A DNA stretch of 64,000 nucleotides from an uncultured Flavobacteriaceae bacterium (GTDB lineage: Bacteria > Bacteroidota > Bacteroidia > Flavobacteriales > Flavobacteriaceae): the NCBI GenBank assembly GCA_947494715.1, contig CANLWG010000004.1, positions 266,901-330,900 on the forward strand, in the 5' to 3' direction. The notes under the pieces were generated by a model. That model was not told where the DNA came from and did not search any database. It saw nothing but the letters and a program-made list of their open reading frames with translations. The position numbers and the translations under genes were made by a program. Shown here one piece after another: positions 37,142-45,157 of the stretch. Numbering within the stretch: the stretch's first letter is position 1; the number at the start of each line of letters is the position of its first letter.

Positions 37142-38341
37142 TTAAAAAATAAGAAAATTGATATCGCTATATTGAAGGTCAAACCATTCCCCAACGGATT
37201 TATTGGTAAGTATCCCATGATAAAGATAGAGACCGTTACGTAATCCCTTATCGAATCTCAATGAGTTTTCCAGTCCGCCATCTTCACCAAGTTTTAGCAG
37301 ATAGGGCGTAAAAATATTGCTTATGGAAATGGAGGCTGTTTTTGGGTAACGGGAAGGTATATTGGGGACACCATAATGTATGACGCCATATTTTTCAATG
37401 GTCGGTTTGTTATGAGTGGTAATTTCGCTGGTTTCAAAACATCCACCCATATCAATGCTAACATCAATAATTACCGCACCCTTTTTCATATGCTCCACCA
37501 TTGTATTCGTTACAACTACCGGTGAGCGATCCTTGCCTCGTGTAGCGCCAATGGCGACATCACATCTTTTTAGGGCCTTCAATAAATTTTTGGGTTGAAT
37601 AGTAGAGGTGTAAACCGTTTGTTTTAGATTAGTTTGTATGTTGCGCAATTTGGTAATGGAATTATCGAATACTTTTACATTGGCCCCTAATCCCAAGGCA
37701 GATCGGGAGGCAAATTCGCCGACGGTTCCAGCACCTATGATAACGACTTCTACCGGAGGGACCCCGCTGATATTTCCGAACATGAGGCCATTTCCCTTAT
37801 TGGTAGCTGCCATGATTTCCGAGGCGATGAGCACCGAGGAAATACCCGCAATTTCACTGAGCGAACGTACGGCCGGATGTTTGCCGTCATCATCCCGTAT
37901 GTATTCAAAGGCAATAGCGGTAATCCGTTTTTTTGCCATTTCCTCAAAATAGCTCTTGGATTGCGTTTTAATCTGTAGTGCCGAAATTACAGTAGACTGA
38001 GGGTTCAGCAGCGCAATTTCCGAAAGGCTGGGGGGCTCTACTTTTAAAAGTAGGGGGCAGGAGAATATTTTTTTGGTATCCCTGGTGATTTCTGCTCCGG
38101 CATTGGTATAATCTATGTCAGAAAAATGGGCTCCCTCGCCCGCACCGGATTCTACAAGGACACGATGGCCATGGGCCGTAATGGCATTTACTGCATCGGG
38201 TGTTAGGCAAATCCGTTTTTCTTGATATTGGTTTTCTTTGGGTATACCTATAAATAACTGCCCCTTCTGCTGTAGGACTTCTAATTTTTCTTCCTGTGGA
38301 AGCAATTGCTGTTTACTAAAGGGAGAGGTTGGTTGATCCAT
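37142..38341 (-). CDS. ald: Alanine dehydrogenase
   Basis: This 399-residue NAD enzyme oxidises L-alanine to pyruvate and ammonia. The N-terminal region has GIPKENQYQEKRICLTPDAV, the Rossmann motif is VVIIGAGTVGEFASRSALGLGA, and NPQSTVISALQIKT and VIIDVSIDMGGCFETSE are further family blocks. It is longer at the N-terminus than the B. subtilis type, as is usual in flavobacteria. I start at ATG 38339-38341. It opens a pair with the DUF4258 gene and lies 98 bases downstream of the single-module membrane protein. Confidence 0.9.
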   Translation of the reverse strand: MDQPTSPFSKQQLLPQEEKLEVLQQKGQLFIGIPKENQYQEKRICLTPDAVNAITAHGHRVLVESGAGEGAHFSDIDYTNAGAEITRDTKKIFSCPLLLKVEPPSLSEIALLNPQSTVISALQIKTQSKSYFEEMAKKRITAIAFEYIRDDDGKHPAVRSLSEIAGISSVLIASEIMAATNKGNGLMFGNISGVPPVEVVIIGAGTVGEFASRSALGLGANVKVFDNSITKLRNIQTNLKQTVYTSTIQPKNLLKALKRCDVAIGATRGKDRSPVVVTNTMVEHMKKGAVIIDVSIDMGGCFETSEITTHNKPTIEKYGVIHYGVPNIPSRYPKTASISISNIFTPYLLKLGEDGGLENSLRFDKGLRNGLYLYHGILTNKSVGEWFDLQYSDINFLIF

Positions 38342-38439
38342 AGAATGACTTCTACCCAAGTCCTTTTGGATTGAAATTAGAGGCAAAATTACAATAATTT
38401 ACTGAAATTCAGGTATACGCTGCTAGGTGTTGGACCGCA

Positions 38440-39099
38440 CTACAATTTTAAATGAAGCCAATTTTTAAGGTTGTGTTGTAATTGCTTGAATAAGGACTCT
38501 AAGTTTCTTGTGGATAATAAGCGATCTATCTGTTCTGAAAAGGTTTCATCTTCTAATTTTACCGGGTCTTCTTTTTCCGAATCCTCCAGTTTTTTTTCTG
38601 GGACCATACCTTTTTCGCGGTAAGTCTCCAACTCCGCTTCCATGGCTTCCAGGTCTATGCCGTGAACATGTTTATCATAGATTTTTATACGAATAAAGTA
38701 GACAAAGGGGATTATTATCATACATATAGGAATAATCCACCATATGTTTTCCGTGTCAATATTGTCGTCGGAATCGAAAAGCACTTCAAATACCTGAAAA
38801 GCATACATTGCAATGGGTATAAGAAGAATATGATACCACCAACTTTTTGATGTGAAGAACCAGATAACCATTAAGTATAAGGGGATTATCTTGCTCATTA
38901 AAAACCAAAAATAAACGGAAATACTATGAAAACCGCCGTTGTCTATTGTAATTCCAAAAAATGATATTGTCGCTTCAGGACTGTCTGGGAGATAATCATA
39001 AAATTTGAAGAGAACAGGGGAAATGGCAATAAAAAATATGATGAAGGACTCTATCATAATCTTTCTTCTCGCCTTTTTTCTTTCTTCTTTTTTGGACAT
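38440..39099 (-). CDS. Uncharacterised membrane protein with one WF-T-WW four-helix module
   Basis: This 219-residue protein has four predicted membrane helices (about 13-30, 58-77, 83-104, 117-136) followed by a charged helical cytoplasmic tail (KLEDSEKEDP region). Its core pattern is FWF-x3-SKIIPLYLMVIWFFTSKSWWYH. The protein at 40067-41290 contains the same pattern twice, so the two genes are paralogues. I know no family name for it. The tail contains acidic and basic blocks and could form a coiled coil. It lies between alanine dehydrogenase and the 48-residue secreted peptide. Confidence 0.75.
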   Translation of the reverse strand: MSKKEERKKARRKIMIESFIIFFIAISPVLFKFYDYLPDSPEATISFFGITIDNGGFHSISVYFWFLMSKIIPLYLMVIWFFTSKSWWYHILLIPIAMYAFQVFEVLFDSDDNIDTENIWWIIPICMIIIPFVYFIRIKIYDKHVHGIDLEAMEAELETYREKGMVPEKKLEDSEKEDPVKLEDETFSEQIDRLLSTRNLESLFKQLQHNLKNWLHLKL

Positions 39100-39192
39100 T
39101 TATAGATATTCTTGGATTTACCAATATTCTATAAACAAAAAAAGAGCAAATTTATTGCTCTTTGTATTAATATAAGTAAGACGAAAAGAATA

Positions 39193-39339
39193 TTATCTTT
39201 TGCTCACTGGTTTAAGGTGTCTTTTCTCAATACCTTGCTCTTGTGATTGATCTTCGTCAGCATTACTATACGCTTCAGAGGAAAAAGCCAATAAAGCTAC
39301 AACAGCCAATAAGCCAAATACAATTTTTTTCATTTTCAT
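39193..39339 (-). CDS. Small secreted peptide of 48 residues
   Basis: This short gene encodes a signal peptide (MKMKKIVFGLLAVVALLAF, cleaved near ASEAYSN) and a mature peptide of about 24 residues that is acidic in the middle (NADEDQSQEQ) and strongly basic at the end (EKRHLKPVSKR). I place the start at ATG 39337-39339. The codon pattern is coding-like, with a clean signal sequence. The stop is at 39193-39195. Function unknown; it could be a cell-surface or signalling peptide. Spaced direct repeats lie upstream at 39435-39490. Confidence 0.6.
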   Translation of the reverse strand: MKMKKIVFGLLAVVALLAFSSEAYSNADEDQSQEQGIEKRHLKPVSKR

Positions 39340-39434
39340 GGTCCCGAGGTTTTTAGTTAGAAATTGGACAAATGCTCTGTTACAAATGTAGGAAAAATAG
39401 GAGTAAGAAATTGTTGTAAAATGTTAAAATTAAG

Positions 39435-39490
39435 CATTTGACCGATAAAAAAAACCATTTTATCGAAAATTATGCATTTCATCGAAAAAA
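39435..39490. repeat. Three spaced CATTT...ATCGA direct repeats upstream of the secreted peptide
   Basis: Three similar 16-base units, CATTTGACCGATAAAA, CATTTTATCGAAAATT and CATTTCATCGAAAAAA, begin at 39435, 39456 and 39475. The spacing is 21 and 19 bases, about two helical turns. They sit 96-150 bases upstream of the 48-residue peptide gene in a 248-base gap that holds no other gene. The arrangement suits a regulator binding on one face of the DNA. Confidence 0.45.
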
Positions 39491-39587
39491 TGCAATAAAA
39501 TTTCGGTTTTGACGATGTACGCAAGATTTTATTAACATATTCCAATATTTCCACACGGATAATGCTCGAAAACTCTTTGCACTAGTA

Positions 39588-39998
39588 TTAAAAAATTATT
39601 CTTCGGGTTTGATGATCCAAAACTTCAATATTGATTTTTGATACATCATCCGGCAGAAAAGAATTAATTTTTTCCGGCCATTCCATAAAAACCCATACAT
39701 CTTGGCTCAAATAGTCTTCCAAACCCAAGTCCAAAGCTTCGATTTCTTCCTCCAAGCGATAAAAATCAAAATGATATCCCAAAACCTCCCCGGTTTCCAG
39801 ATAATATTCATTTACGATGCCAAAGGTAGGGCTGTAGGCAGACCTTTCACCACCTAATTCTTTGACCAAAGCTTTGATCAGGGTTGTTTTGCCCGCTCCC
39901 ATTTCCCCATAAAAACATAGTACTTTGGACTGAACTTTATGCAGAAGTTGCTGTACTACCTGGGTAATTTGATTTTGAGTATAGATTATTTCCTTCAT
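39588..39998 (-). CDS. tsaE: tRNA threonylcarbamoyladenosine biosynthesis ATPase TsaE
   Basis: This 136-residue P-loop protein is required with TsaB and TsaD for the t6A modification of ANN-decoding tRNAs. Walker A is GEMGAGKTT (about residues 31-39). The family sequence YSPTFGIVNEY and the WPE motif in VWVFMEWPEKI are present. Length is normal. It lies upstream of the small secreted peptide on the same strand and divergent from the duplicated membrane protein. Confidence 0.94.
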   Translation of the reverse strand: MKEIIYTQNQITQVVQQLLHKVQSKVLCFYGEMGAGKTTLIKALVKELGGERSAYSPTFGIVNEYYLETGEVLGYHFDFYRLEEEIEALDLGLEDYLSQDVWVFMEWPEKINSFLPDDVSKINIEVLDHQTRRIIF

Positions 39999-40066
39999 TT
40001 TTCAGATAAAACACGGACAATTCCCATGTAATTCGTAGTTTAGGGGATTGAAAAAATAAACAAAGG

Positions 40067-41290
40067 ATGAAATCGTTTTGGAAGCGAAAATACATATTAG
40101 AAGTCTTATTGGCAACTATCATAGTTTTGCTTCCTTTTTGTACATATTTACACCTTTACTTTGATGATAATTCAAACTATATAAATTTCTTTGGTTACAG
40201 GTACTATCATCTCTTTGATGGTACAAGATCTTTTGTTTGGTTTTTATTTATAAAGATTATTCCACTTTTGTTACTGGTCATTTGGTTTTTAACAAACCCC
40301 TATTGGTGGCGTTACTTCATTTTTGTACAATTAATCTATTGGATTGACTCATTAGCCACAGACACATTTGTCTTCAATGATTTCATAGAAAAAAATCTTG
40401 AACTTTTTTCCGTTGTTATTAATACCATAATCATTGGTTTACTACTAATGATTGAACACAGGTTTATCAGAAAAAATAAGGTCTCACAAATAATTGGGCC
40501 TAAAAAGAACTGGTGGACCCAAAAATATGAAAGACTCTATAAAACTATTAGTAAGGAAACCCAAACTTTAACTGAAGCAAAGCAGGTTTTGCCAAAAAAT
40601 GAGTATCTAAGGAAATTAATGGTCATAAAGACCTTTATAAATAATTCCCTGGAGCAACCTACCTCACAAATTAGCAGTTCAAGACCAAAAAAGAAATGGG
40701 ACTTACTTATCGTAGCATTGTTGATTTTCACCTCTTTTTTGCTCGATTCCTATAAATTTATTCCCGAGAACGTTCAGCAATATAAGGTTTTGTGGTTTAC
40801 ACTTCATAGCCATGGTTTTGTAGATGTGCACACATTTTATTGGTATGTATGCATAAAGTTAGGAATTTTCCTGCCAATGGTCATATGGTTCGTTACTTCC
40901 AGAGACTGGTGGCGTTACGCTATTCTTTCCCCAATAGTTTTAATGTTCCATCAGTTATTAGAAGGTATTGCACCCCGCGAAATTACGGATGAAATTTCCT
41001 TTTTTAAGGCATTACCTTTAATAATTGCTATTGTTTGCTTTCTGGGGTGGATAGCTCATGTCATAAGGCACAAAACAAAAGTATTGGAACTGTACGAAGG
41101 CATTACCCAGGAAATAGAAGAAATGCTATCCAAAATAAGCTCGCACACCGAAATGTTTTCGGAAAAAGAAGCGGAGTTCAAAGATCTAAAAGAAAATGCG
41201 CAGGGGATAAAGGAAAAGCAACGTATTGATTTACTTAAGGACTTACGTGAAGAGTTGTTGAAGGAATATGTAATAAAAAACAGATTATAA
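40067..41290 (+). CDS. Uncharacterised membrane protein with two tandem WF-T-WW four-helix modules
   Basis: This 407-residue protein is an internal duplication of the four-helix module seen singly at 38440-39099. Repeat 1 (residues ~5-135) has FVWFLFIKIIPLLLLVIWFLTNPYWWRY. Repeat 2 (~205-345) has FYWYVCIKLGIFLPMVIWFVTSRDWWRY. A charged soluble linker (~140-200) separates them, and a coiled-coil-like Glu/Lys tail ends the protein. The repeats are clearly alike in the core but differ elsewhere, so the duplication is not recent. I know no named family. It converges with the second XRE regulator, the two stops being adjacent. Confidence 0.8.
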   Translation: MKSFWKRKYILEVLLATIIVLLPFCTYLHLYFDDNSNYINFFGYRYYHLFDGTRSFVWFLFIKIIPLLLLVIWFLTNPYWWRYFIFVQLIYWIDSLATDTFVFNDFIEKNLELFSVVINTIIIGLLLMIEHRFIRKNKVSQIIGPKKNWWTQKYERLYKTISKETQTLTEAKQVLPKNEYLRKLMVIKTFINNSLEQPTSQISSSRPKKKWDLLIVALLIFTSFLLDSYKFIPENVQQYKVLWFTLHSHGFVDVHTFYWYVCIKLGIFLPMVIWFVTSRDWWRYAILSPIVLMFHQLLEGIAPREITDEISFFKALPLIIAIVCFLGWIAHVIRHKTKVLELYEGITQEIEEMLSKISSHTEMFSEKEAEFKDLKENAQGIKEKQRIDLLKDLREELLKEYVIKNRL

Positions 41291-41683
41291 TTAATCCTTT
41301 TTGCCCAATTTATCTTGTGTCTGGTCGATTTCCTCAGTTATCTCTTTCAAAAGTCGCTTTAATTCTTCCTCTTGGCGTTCCCTAATCTTTCTTTCGATAA
41401 TCTGTTCGATTTCCTGCTGTTTCTCAACAGGCAAATTGTCCATTTCCGAAATAAGCTCTTCCCTCTCCTTTAGCATTTTCCCCTCTCCTGTAATAAGCCA
41501 TACCACATTGAGTTGTGGGTATACCTTGAGAATGTTTTCAATCACATCACTGCCAATTGAGGCATTGTTCTTTTTCATTCGAAGCGTGTAGCCATTGCTC
41601 GCCCCGATGGAGATATCAAATTTCCGAGCGCTCAAGCCCGCATATTTGATGAATTGCATTAAACGATCTATGGTCTTAAGCAT
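41291..41683 (-). CDS. XRE-like helix-turn-helix regulator with coiled-coil tail
   Basis: This 130-residue protein has an N-terminal helix-turn-helix of the XRE/phage-repressor type (about residues 5-65: GLSARKFDISIGASNGYTLRMKKNNASIGSDVIENIL), ending in the conserved VVWLITGEGKML. The rest is a long Glu/Lys-rich helix (about 75-130) that would form a coiled coil, probably for dimerisation. It is related to the 31041-31415 regulator in the HTH end. Palindromic AGAATAT sites lie just upstream (41718-41815). Confidence 0.85.
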   Translation of the reverse strand: MLKTIDRLMQFIKYAGLSARKFDISIGASNGYTLRMKKNNASIGSDVIENILKVYPQLNVVWLITGEGKMLKEREELISEMDNLPVEKQQEIEQIIERKIRERQEEELKRLLKEITEEIDQTQDKLGKKD

Positions 41684-41717
41684 AAGTGAGAATGTGTCCT
41701 ATTATCTGTTTATACAA

Positions 41718-41815
41718 ATATAGAATATTATTACGGGCTTCAAAATAGGTTTTTTTCTACAAAAATAAAGATGTGTATAAAATTTTAGAAAATATATTCT
41801 ATTATATAGAATATA
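41718..41815. promoter_or_regulatory. AGAATAT inverted/direct repeat cluster upstream of the XRE-like gene
   Basis: ATATAGAATAT occurs at 41718-41728 and again at 41804-41814. Between them, TATATTCT at 41793-41800 pairs exactly with AGAATATA at 41808-41815 as an inverted repeat with a 7-base spacer. The gap between the regulator start (41683) and the divergent small gene holds three copies of the half-site, the usual layout of a self-regulating XRE repressor. Confidence 0.5.
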
Positions 41816-41823
41816 AGCTATAT

Positions 41824-42177
41824 ATGCAATATAATAACACTAATATGTGGCCAATTTTTATTAAAGAAATCTTGGAAAACAGCGAAGAGCTATACCACGC
41901 TCGGCAAACCGTGAATAGTGAAATTATCTCTTACAGAAAATCCCATTTGATGGGAAAGGTAGCATTCGATATAGCAATCGTGTTTTCAGAAGCATTTGAC
42001 AGAGAGCAATTGCAACAAAAAAGAGAATACAATAGAAATATTAAATATTTATTTTGGGTTAAAAATGCTTTTCTTCCCTTAACACTTCTAACGAGGTTGT
42101 CTAGAGTTTACCATTGCTTAAATACCTCATCCGAACTAAGGCCGTTCCTTGACCAAGGCAAAGTAATATTCCACTAA
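41824..42177 (+). CDS. Possible small protein divergent from the XRE-like regulator
   Basis: This frame would encode about 117 residues from ATG 41824 (MQYNNTNMW) or 110 from ATG 41845. It is helical, with FDIAIVFSEAFDREQLQQKREYNRNIKY in the middle and a C-terminal LLTRLSRVYHCL segment. The frame extends upstream to 41773, but that part overlaps the palindromic operator, so I use an internal start. I recognise no family and the base composition alone does not prove coding. The divergent position next to a regulator with operators is the main support. Confidence 0.4.
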   Translation: MQYNNTNMWPIFIKEILENSEELYHARQTVNSEIISYRKSHLMGKVAFDIAIVFSEAFDREQLQQKREYNRNIKYLFWVKNAFLPLTLLTRLSRVYHCLNTSSELRPFLDQGKVIFH

Positions 42178-42221
42178 ATCCCAAAAAACAAATAGTCTTG
42201 CAATTCCAATCAGGCCTACAT

Positions 42222-43766
42222 TTACCTTGGCTCCAAAACCACAAAGGGGATGATCATTTCTTCCAAGGAAACTCCGCCATGTTGGTAGGTGTTGCGGTAA
42301 TAGCTTACATAATGATTATAATTGTTCGGATAGGCGAAGAACAGATCGTTCTTGGCAAAGATGAAGGAGCTGCTCATGTTAATGCTGGGCAAATGTATTT
42401 TTGCCGGACTCGGTGCCTCCAATACGTCCTTCCCATCATAGGTAAGGCTACGACCCGTCTTATACCTTAGGTTGAGGCTGGTTTCTTTGTCTCCGATAAC
42501 TTTTGAGGGATGTTTCACGTTAATAGTACCGTGATCCGTAGTGATAATCAATTTCAATCCCATAGCCTGTGCTTGCTGTAAAATTTCCAGCAAAGGAGAA
42601 TTCTTGAACCAACTCTGTGTCAGAGACCTGTAGGCCTTATCATTAGAGGCCAATTCCTTAATGACCTCCATTTCCGTTTTGGAATGTGAGAGCATATCCA
42701 CAAAATTGTAGACAATTACCGTAAGGTCATTATCTTTTTGTGACCTAAAATTTTGAGAGAGTTGTTTGCCCTGCTTTAAGCTACTAATTTTATGATACTC
42801 CCATTTTAAATTAAGTCCCAGTCGCTTAATCTGTTCATCCAAAAATTTATCTTCAAAAAGGTTTTTTCCACCTTCTTCGGTATCATTTTTCCACCAGTTA
42901 GGATATTTCCGTTCCATATCCAAAGGGGTGAGGCCAGAGAAGATGGCATTTCTGGCATACTGGGTAGCCGTAGGTAAGATGCTGAAATATGCAGCTTCCG
43001 TGGATTTTTTATAAAAGGATGCTACCGTATCCTCAAATGCGTACCACTGGTCATACCTAAGGTTGTCTATTACCACCAAAAGGGTAGGGGATTCCTTGAT
43101 TCTTGGTTGAACCCACTCTTTGAAAAGGGTATGGGACATTACCGGCCCATCGGGGGAGGTAAACCAATCCATATAGTGCTTATCAACAAATTTTCCAAAT
43201 TGATTGTTGGCTTCCACTTTTTGCGATTCCAAAATTTCGAACATACCGCTATCCTCAATTTCTTCCAACTGAAGTTCCCAATAGATAAGTCTTTTGTAGA
43301 GATCCACCCATTCTTCCCAAGAATTTACCATGGACAGGTCCATAGAGATTTTTCGAAACTCTTGCTGGTAGTTGGCCGTGGTCTTCTCGGACACCAAACG
43401 GGAATGATCCAGGTTTTTCTTTAATGACAGTAGAATTTGGTTTGGGTTTACCGGTTTAATGAGATAGTCAGCTATTTTGGAACCTATAGCTTCTTCCATA
43501 ATGGATTCTTCCTCACTTTTTGTGATCATGACTACGGGTAGGGAAGAAGCCATTGATTTGATTTCGTTTAATGTATCCAATCCAGAAATCCCGGGCATGT
43601 TTTCATCCAGAAAGACAATATCCACCCGAGAACGGGTTAGTTCTTCCAAGGCTTCTTGCCCACTTTTACAAGTTATTACGCTATAACTTTTATTTTCCAA
43701 GAAAAGGATATGGGGCTTCAACAAATCAATTTCGTCATCGACCCATAAGATGGTTATCTTACTCAT
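42222..43766 (-). CDS. porX: PorX-type response regulator with PglZ domain
   Basis: This 514-residue two-domain protein has an N-terminal receiver (residues 1-120), with Asp10/Asp11 in LWVDDEIDLL, the phosphoacceptor Asp54 in FLDENMPG and Lys104 in YLIKPVNP. A C-terminal PglZ/alkaline-phosphatase-superfamily domain (about 190-514) carries VVIDNLRYDQWY, TTDHGTINVKHPS and late HGG and EMIIPFVVLEP segments with likely metal ligands. In Porphyromonas and flavobacteria, PorX with the sensor PorY controls the type IX secretion system through a sigma factor and nucleotide-linked chemistry. No PorY gene is in the window. The 45 bases to the small gene on the other strand hold nothing else. Confidence 0.92.
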   Translation of the reverse strand: MSKITILWVDDEIDLLKPHILFLENKSYSVITCKSGQEALEELTRSRVDIVFLDENMPGISGLDTLNEIKSMASSLPVVMITKSEEESIMEEAIGSKIADYLIKPVNPNQILLSLKKNLDHSRLVSEKTTANYQQEFRKISMDLSMVNSWEEWVDLYKRLIYWELQLEEIEDSGMFEILESQKVEANNQFGKFVDKHYMDWFTSPDGPVMSHTLFKEWVQPRIKESPTLLVVIDNLRYDQWYAFEDTVASFYKKSTEAAYFSILPTATQYARNAIFSGLTPLDMERKYPNWWKNDTEEGGKNLFEDKFLDEQIKRLGLNLKWEYHKISSLKQGKQLSQNFRSQKDNDLTVIVYNFVDMLSHSKTEMEVIKELASNDKAYRSLTQSWFKNSPLLEILQQAQAMGLKLIITTDHGTINVKHPSKVIGDKETSLNLRYKTGRSLTYDGKDVLEAPSPAKIHLPSINMSSSFIFAKNDLFFAYPNNYNHYVSYYRNTYQHGGVSLEEMIIPFVVLEPR

Positions 43767-43870
43767 TCCTACTATTAGGTTTTGTATTCCGCTTTGTCAA
43801 TGTTTGGGATATACTGTTCCATTACTCCATGCACAGACCTATTTTTGAATTAGGTTTCAACACAATTGTA

Positions 43871-43878
43871 TAACTTTG
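43871..43878 (+). promoter_or_regulatory. Candidate promoter for the HD phosphohydrolase gene
   Basis: TAACTTTG at 43871-43878 matches the TAnnTTTG -7 box. A TTTTTG at 43842-43847 gives a -33-like element with a 23-base spacer. The implied transcript start, near 43884, rules out the TTG at 43866 as the translation start and supports the TTG at 43905. Confidence 0.5.
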
Positions 43879-43904
43879 GATTCTTATCAAATTATACACC
43901 TATT

Positions 43905-45134
43905 TTGCCTAAATCAAACAAGCTGAAAATCTTCAATGATCCAATTTACGGATTTATTAGAATCCCCAATACGCTCATTTTTGATCTTATCGCCGACCCC
44001 TATTTTCAAAGGTTGCGTAGAATCTCACAAATGGGTCTTTCCTATTTGGTATACCCAGGGGCACATCATACCCGATTTCATCATGCTTTGGGCAGTATGC
44101 ATTTGACACAGCAAGCGATTCAAGTACTTCGTTTTAAGGGAGTTGAAATCACCAAGGAGGAGGAAGATGGATTATTATGTGCCATTTTATTGCATGATAT
44201 AGGTCACGGTCCATTTTCACATGCCATGGAGCATAGCATCGTAAACGGAATTGGACACGAGCATATTTCGCTTTTATTTATGGAGGAATTGAATCAAAGG
44301 TTTAACGGAAGTTTAACGATTGCCTTAGAAATATTTAAAGGGAAACACCCGAAAAAGTTTTTGAATCAATTGGTTTCCAGTCAATTGGATATGGATAGAA
44401 TGGATTATCTAAAACGCGATAGTTTCTATACCGGAGTGGCCGAAGGTAATATCAATGCAGAACGATTGATTACTATGCTTAACGTAGCCGGCAATGAATT
44501 AGTGGTAGAGGAAAAGGGAGTTTACTCCGTAGAGAAATTTTTAATGGCCCGCCGTTTTATGTACTGGCAGGTATACCTCCATAAAACAGGACTGGTGGCC
44601 GAACAATTATTGATTCGAATCCTTAAGAGGGCCAAGGAGCTTTTGCTGGAAAATAAGAATGTTCAATGTAGTCAGACCTTACTTTTCTTTCTAAATAAAA
44701 AAATTACGAAGGACAATTTTGATCGTAGCGTTTTGGATGCCTTTTCAAAGTTGGACGATGTAGATATCCTAGCTGCAATAAAGCAATGGCAAGGAAATGG
44801 AGATTTTGTGCTTTCCAGACTTTGTCAAATGCTGATTAATAGAAGGTTGTTCACCATCAAGTTGAAGAATAAGGCCATAGATTCTAAAAAATTGACCAAA
44901 AACTTTAATCGCTTCAAGGAAGAATACAAACTTTCCGATACCGAGACCGCATACTTTGTTTTTTCTGGGGAGATTGAAAATAGGGCCTATAACGAACAAC
45001 AACAGAATATCAATATTTTAAGGAAGAACGGAAAATTACAGGATGTGGCCAAGGCGTCCGATCATCTTAACTTAAGGACTCTTTCAAAAACAGTGACCAA
45101 GTATTATATCTGTTACCCCAAATATTCTGTTTAA
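43905..45134 (+). CDS. HD-domain phosphohydrolase (dNTPase-like)
   Basis: This 409-residue protein has an N-terminal HD superfamily domain. The metal ligands are in YPGAHHTRFHHALGSMHL and ILLHDIGHGPFSHAMEH, with a final SQLDMDRMDYLKRDS, the SAMHD1/dGTPase-like pattern. The C-terminal ~170 residues are helical and variable. I use the TTG start at 43905 (PKSNKLKIFNDPIYGFI follows) because the -7 box at 43871 precludes the TTG at 43866. The substrate may be a nucleotide. It precedes the lipid A operon and is divergent from porX. Confidence 0.88.
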   Translation: MPKSNKLKIFNDPIYGFIRIPNTLIFDLIADPYFQRLRRISQMGLSYLVYPGAHHTRFHHALGSMHLTQQAIQVLRFKGVEITKEEEDGLLCAILLHDIGHGPFSHAMEHSIVNGIGHEHISLLFMEELNQRFNGSLTIALEIFKGKHPKKFLNQLVSSQLDMDRMDYLKRDSFYTGVAEGNINAERLITMLNVAGNELVVEEKGVYSVEKFLMARRFMYWQVYLHKTGLVAEQLLIRILKRAKELLLENKNVQCSQTLLFFLNKKITKDNFDRSVLDAFSKLDDVDILAAIKQWQGNGDFVLSRLCQMLINRRLFTIKLKNKAIDSKKLTKNFNRFKEEYKLSDTETAYFVFSGEIENRAYNEQQQNINILRKNGKLQDVAKASDHLNLRTLSKTVTKYYICYPKYSV

Positions 45135-45144
45135 CAATTTTTCT

Positions 45145-45152
45145 TACTTTTG
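45145..45152 (+). promoter_or_regulatory. Candidate -7 box for the lpx operon
   Basis: TACTTTTG matches TAnnTTTG and ends six bases before the lpxD ATG (45158). The transcript would begin at about the start codon, so the operon mRNA could be leaderless. No clear -33 TTG is at the expected distance. Confidence 0.4.
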
Positions 45153-45157
45153 TGCTC

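Noticed and set aside
39357..39554. 65-codon minus-strand frame in the gap upstream of the small secreted peptide
   Set aside because: It covers the direct repeats and has no signal or domain; the repeats better explain the sequence.
42198..42470. 90-codon plus-strand frame opposite the C-terminus of PorX
   Set aside because: It is antisense to a conserved PglZ domain and has no family match I recognise.
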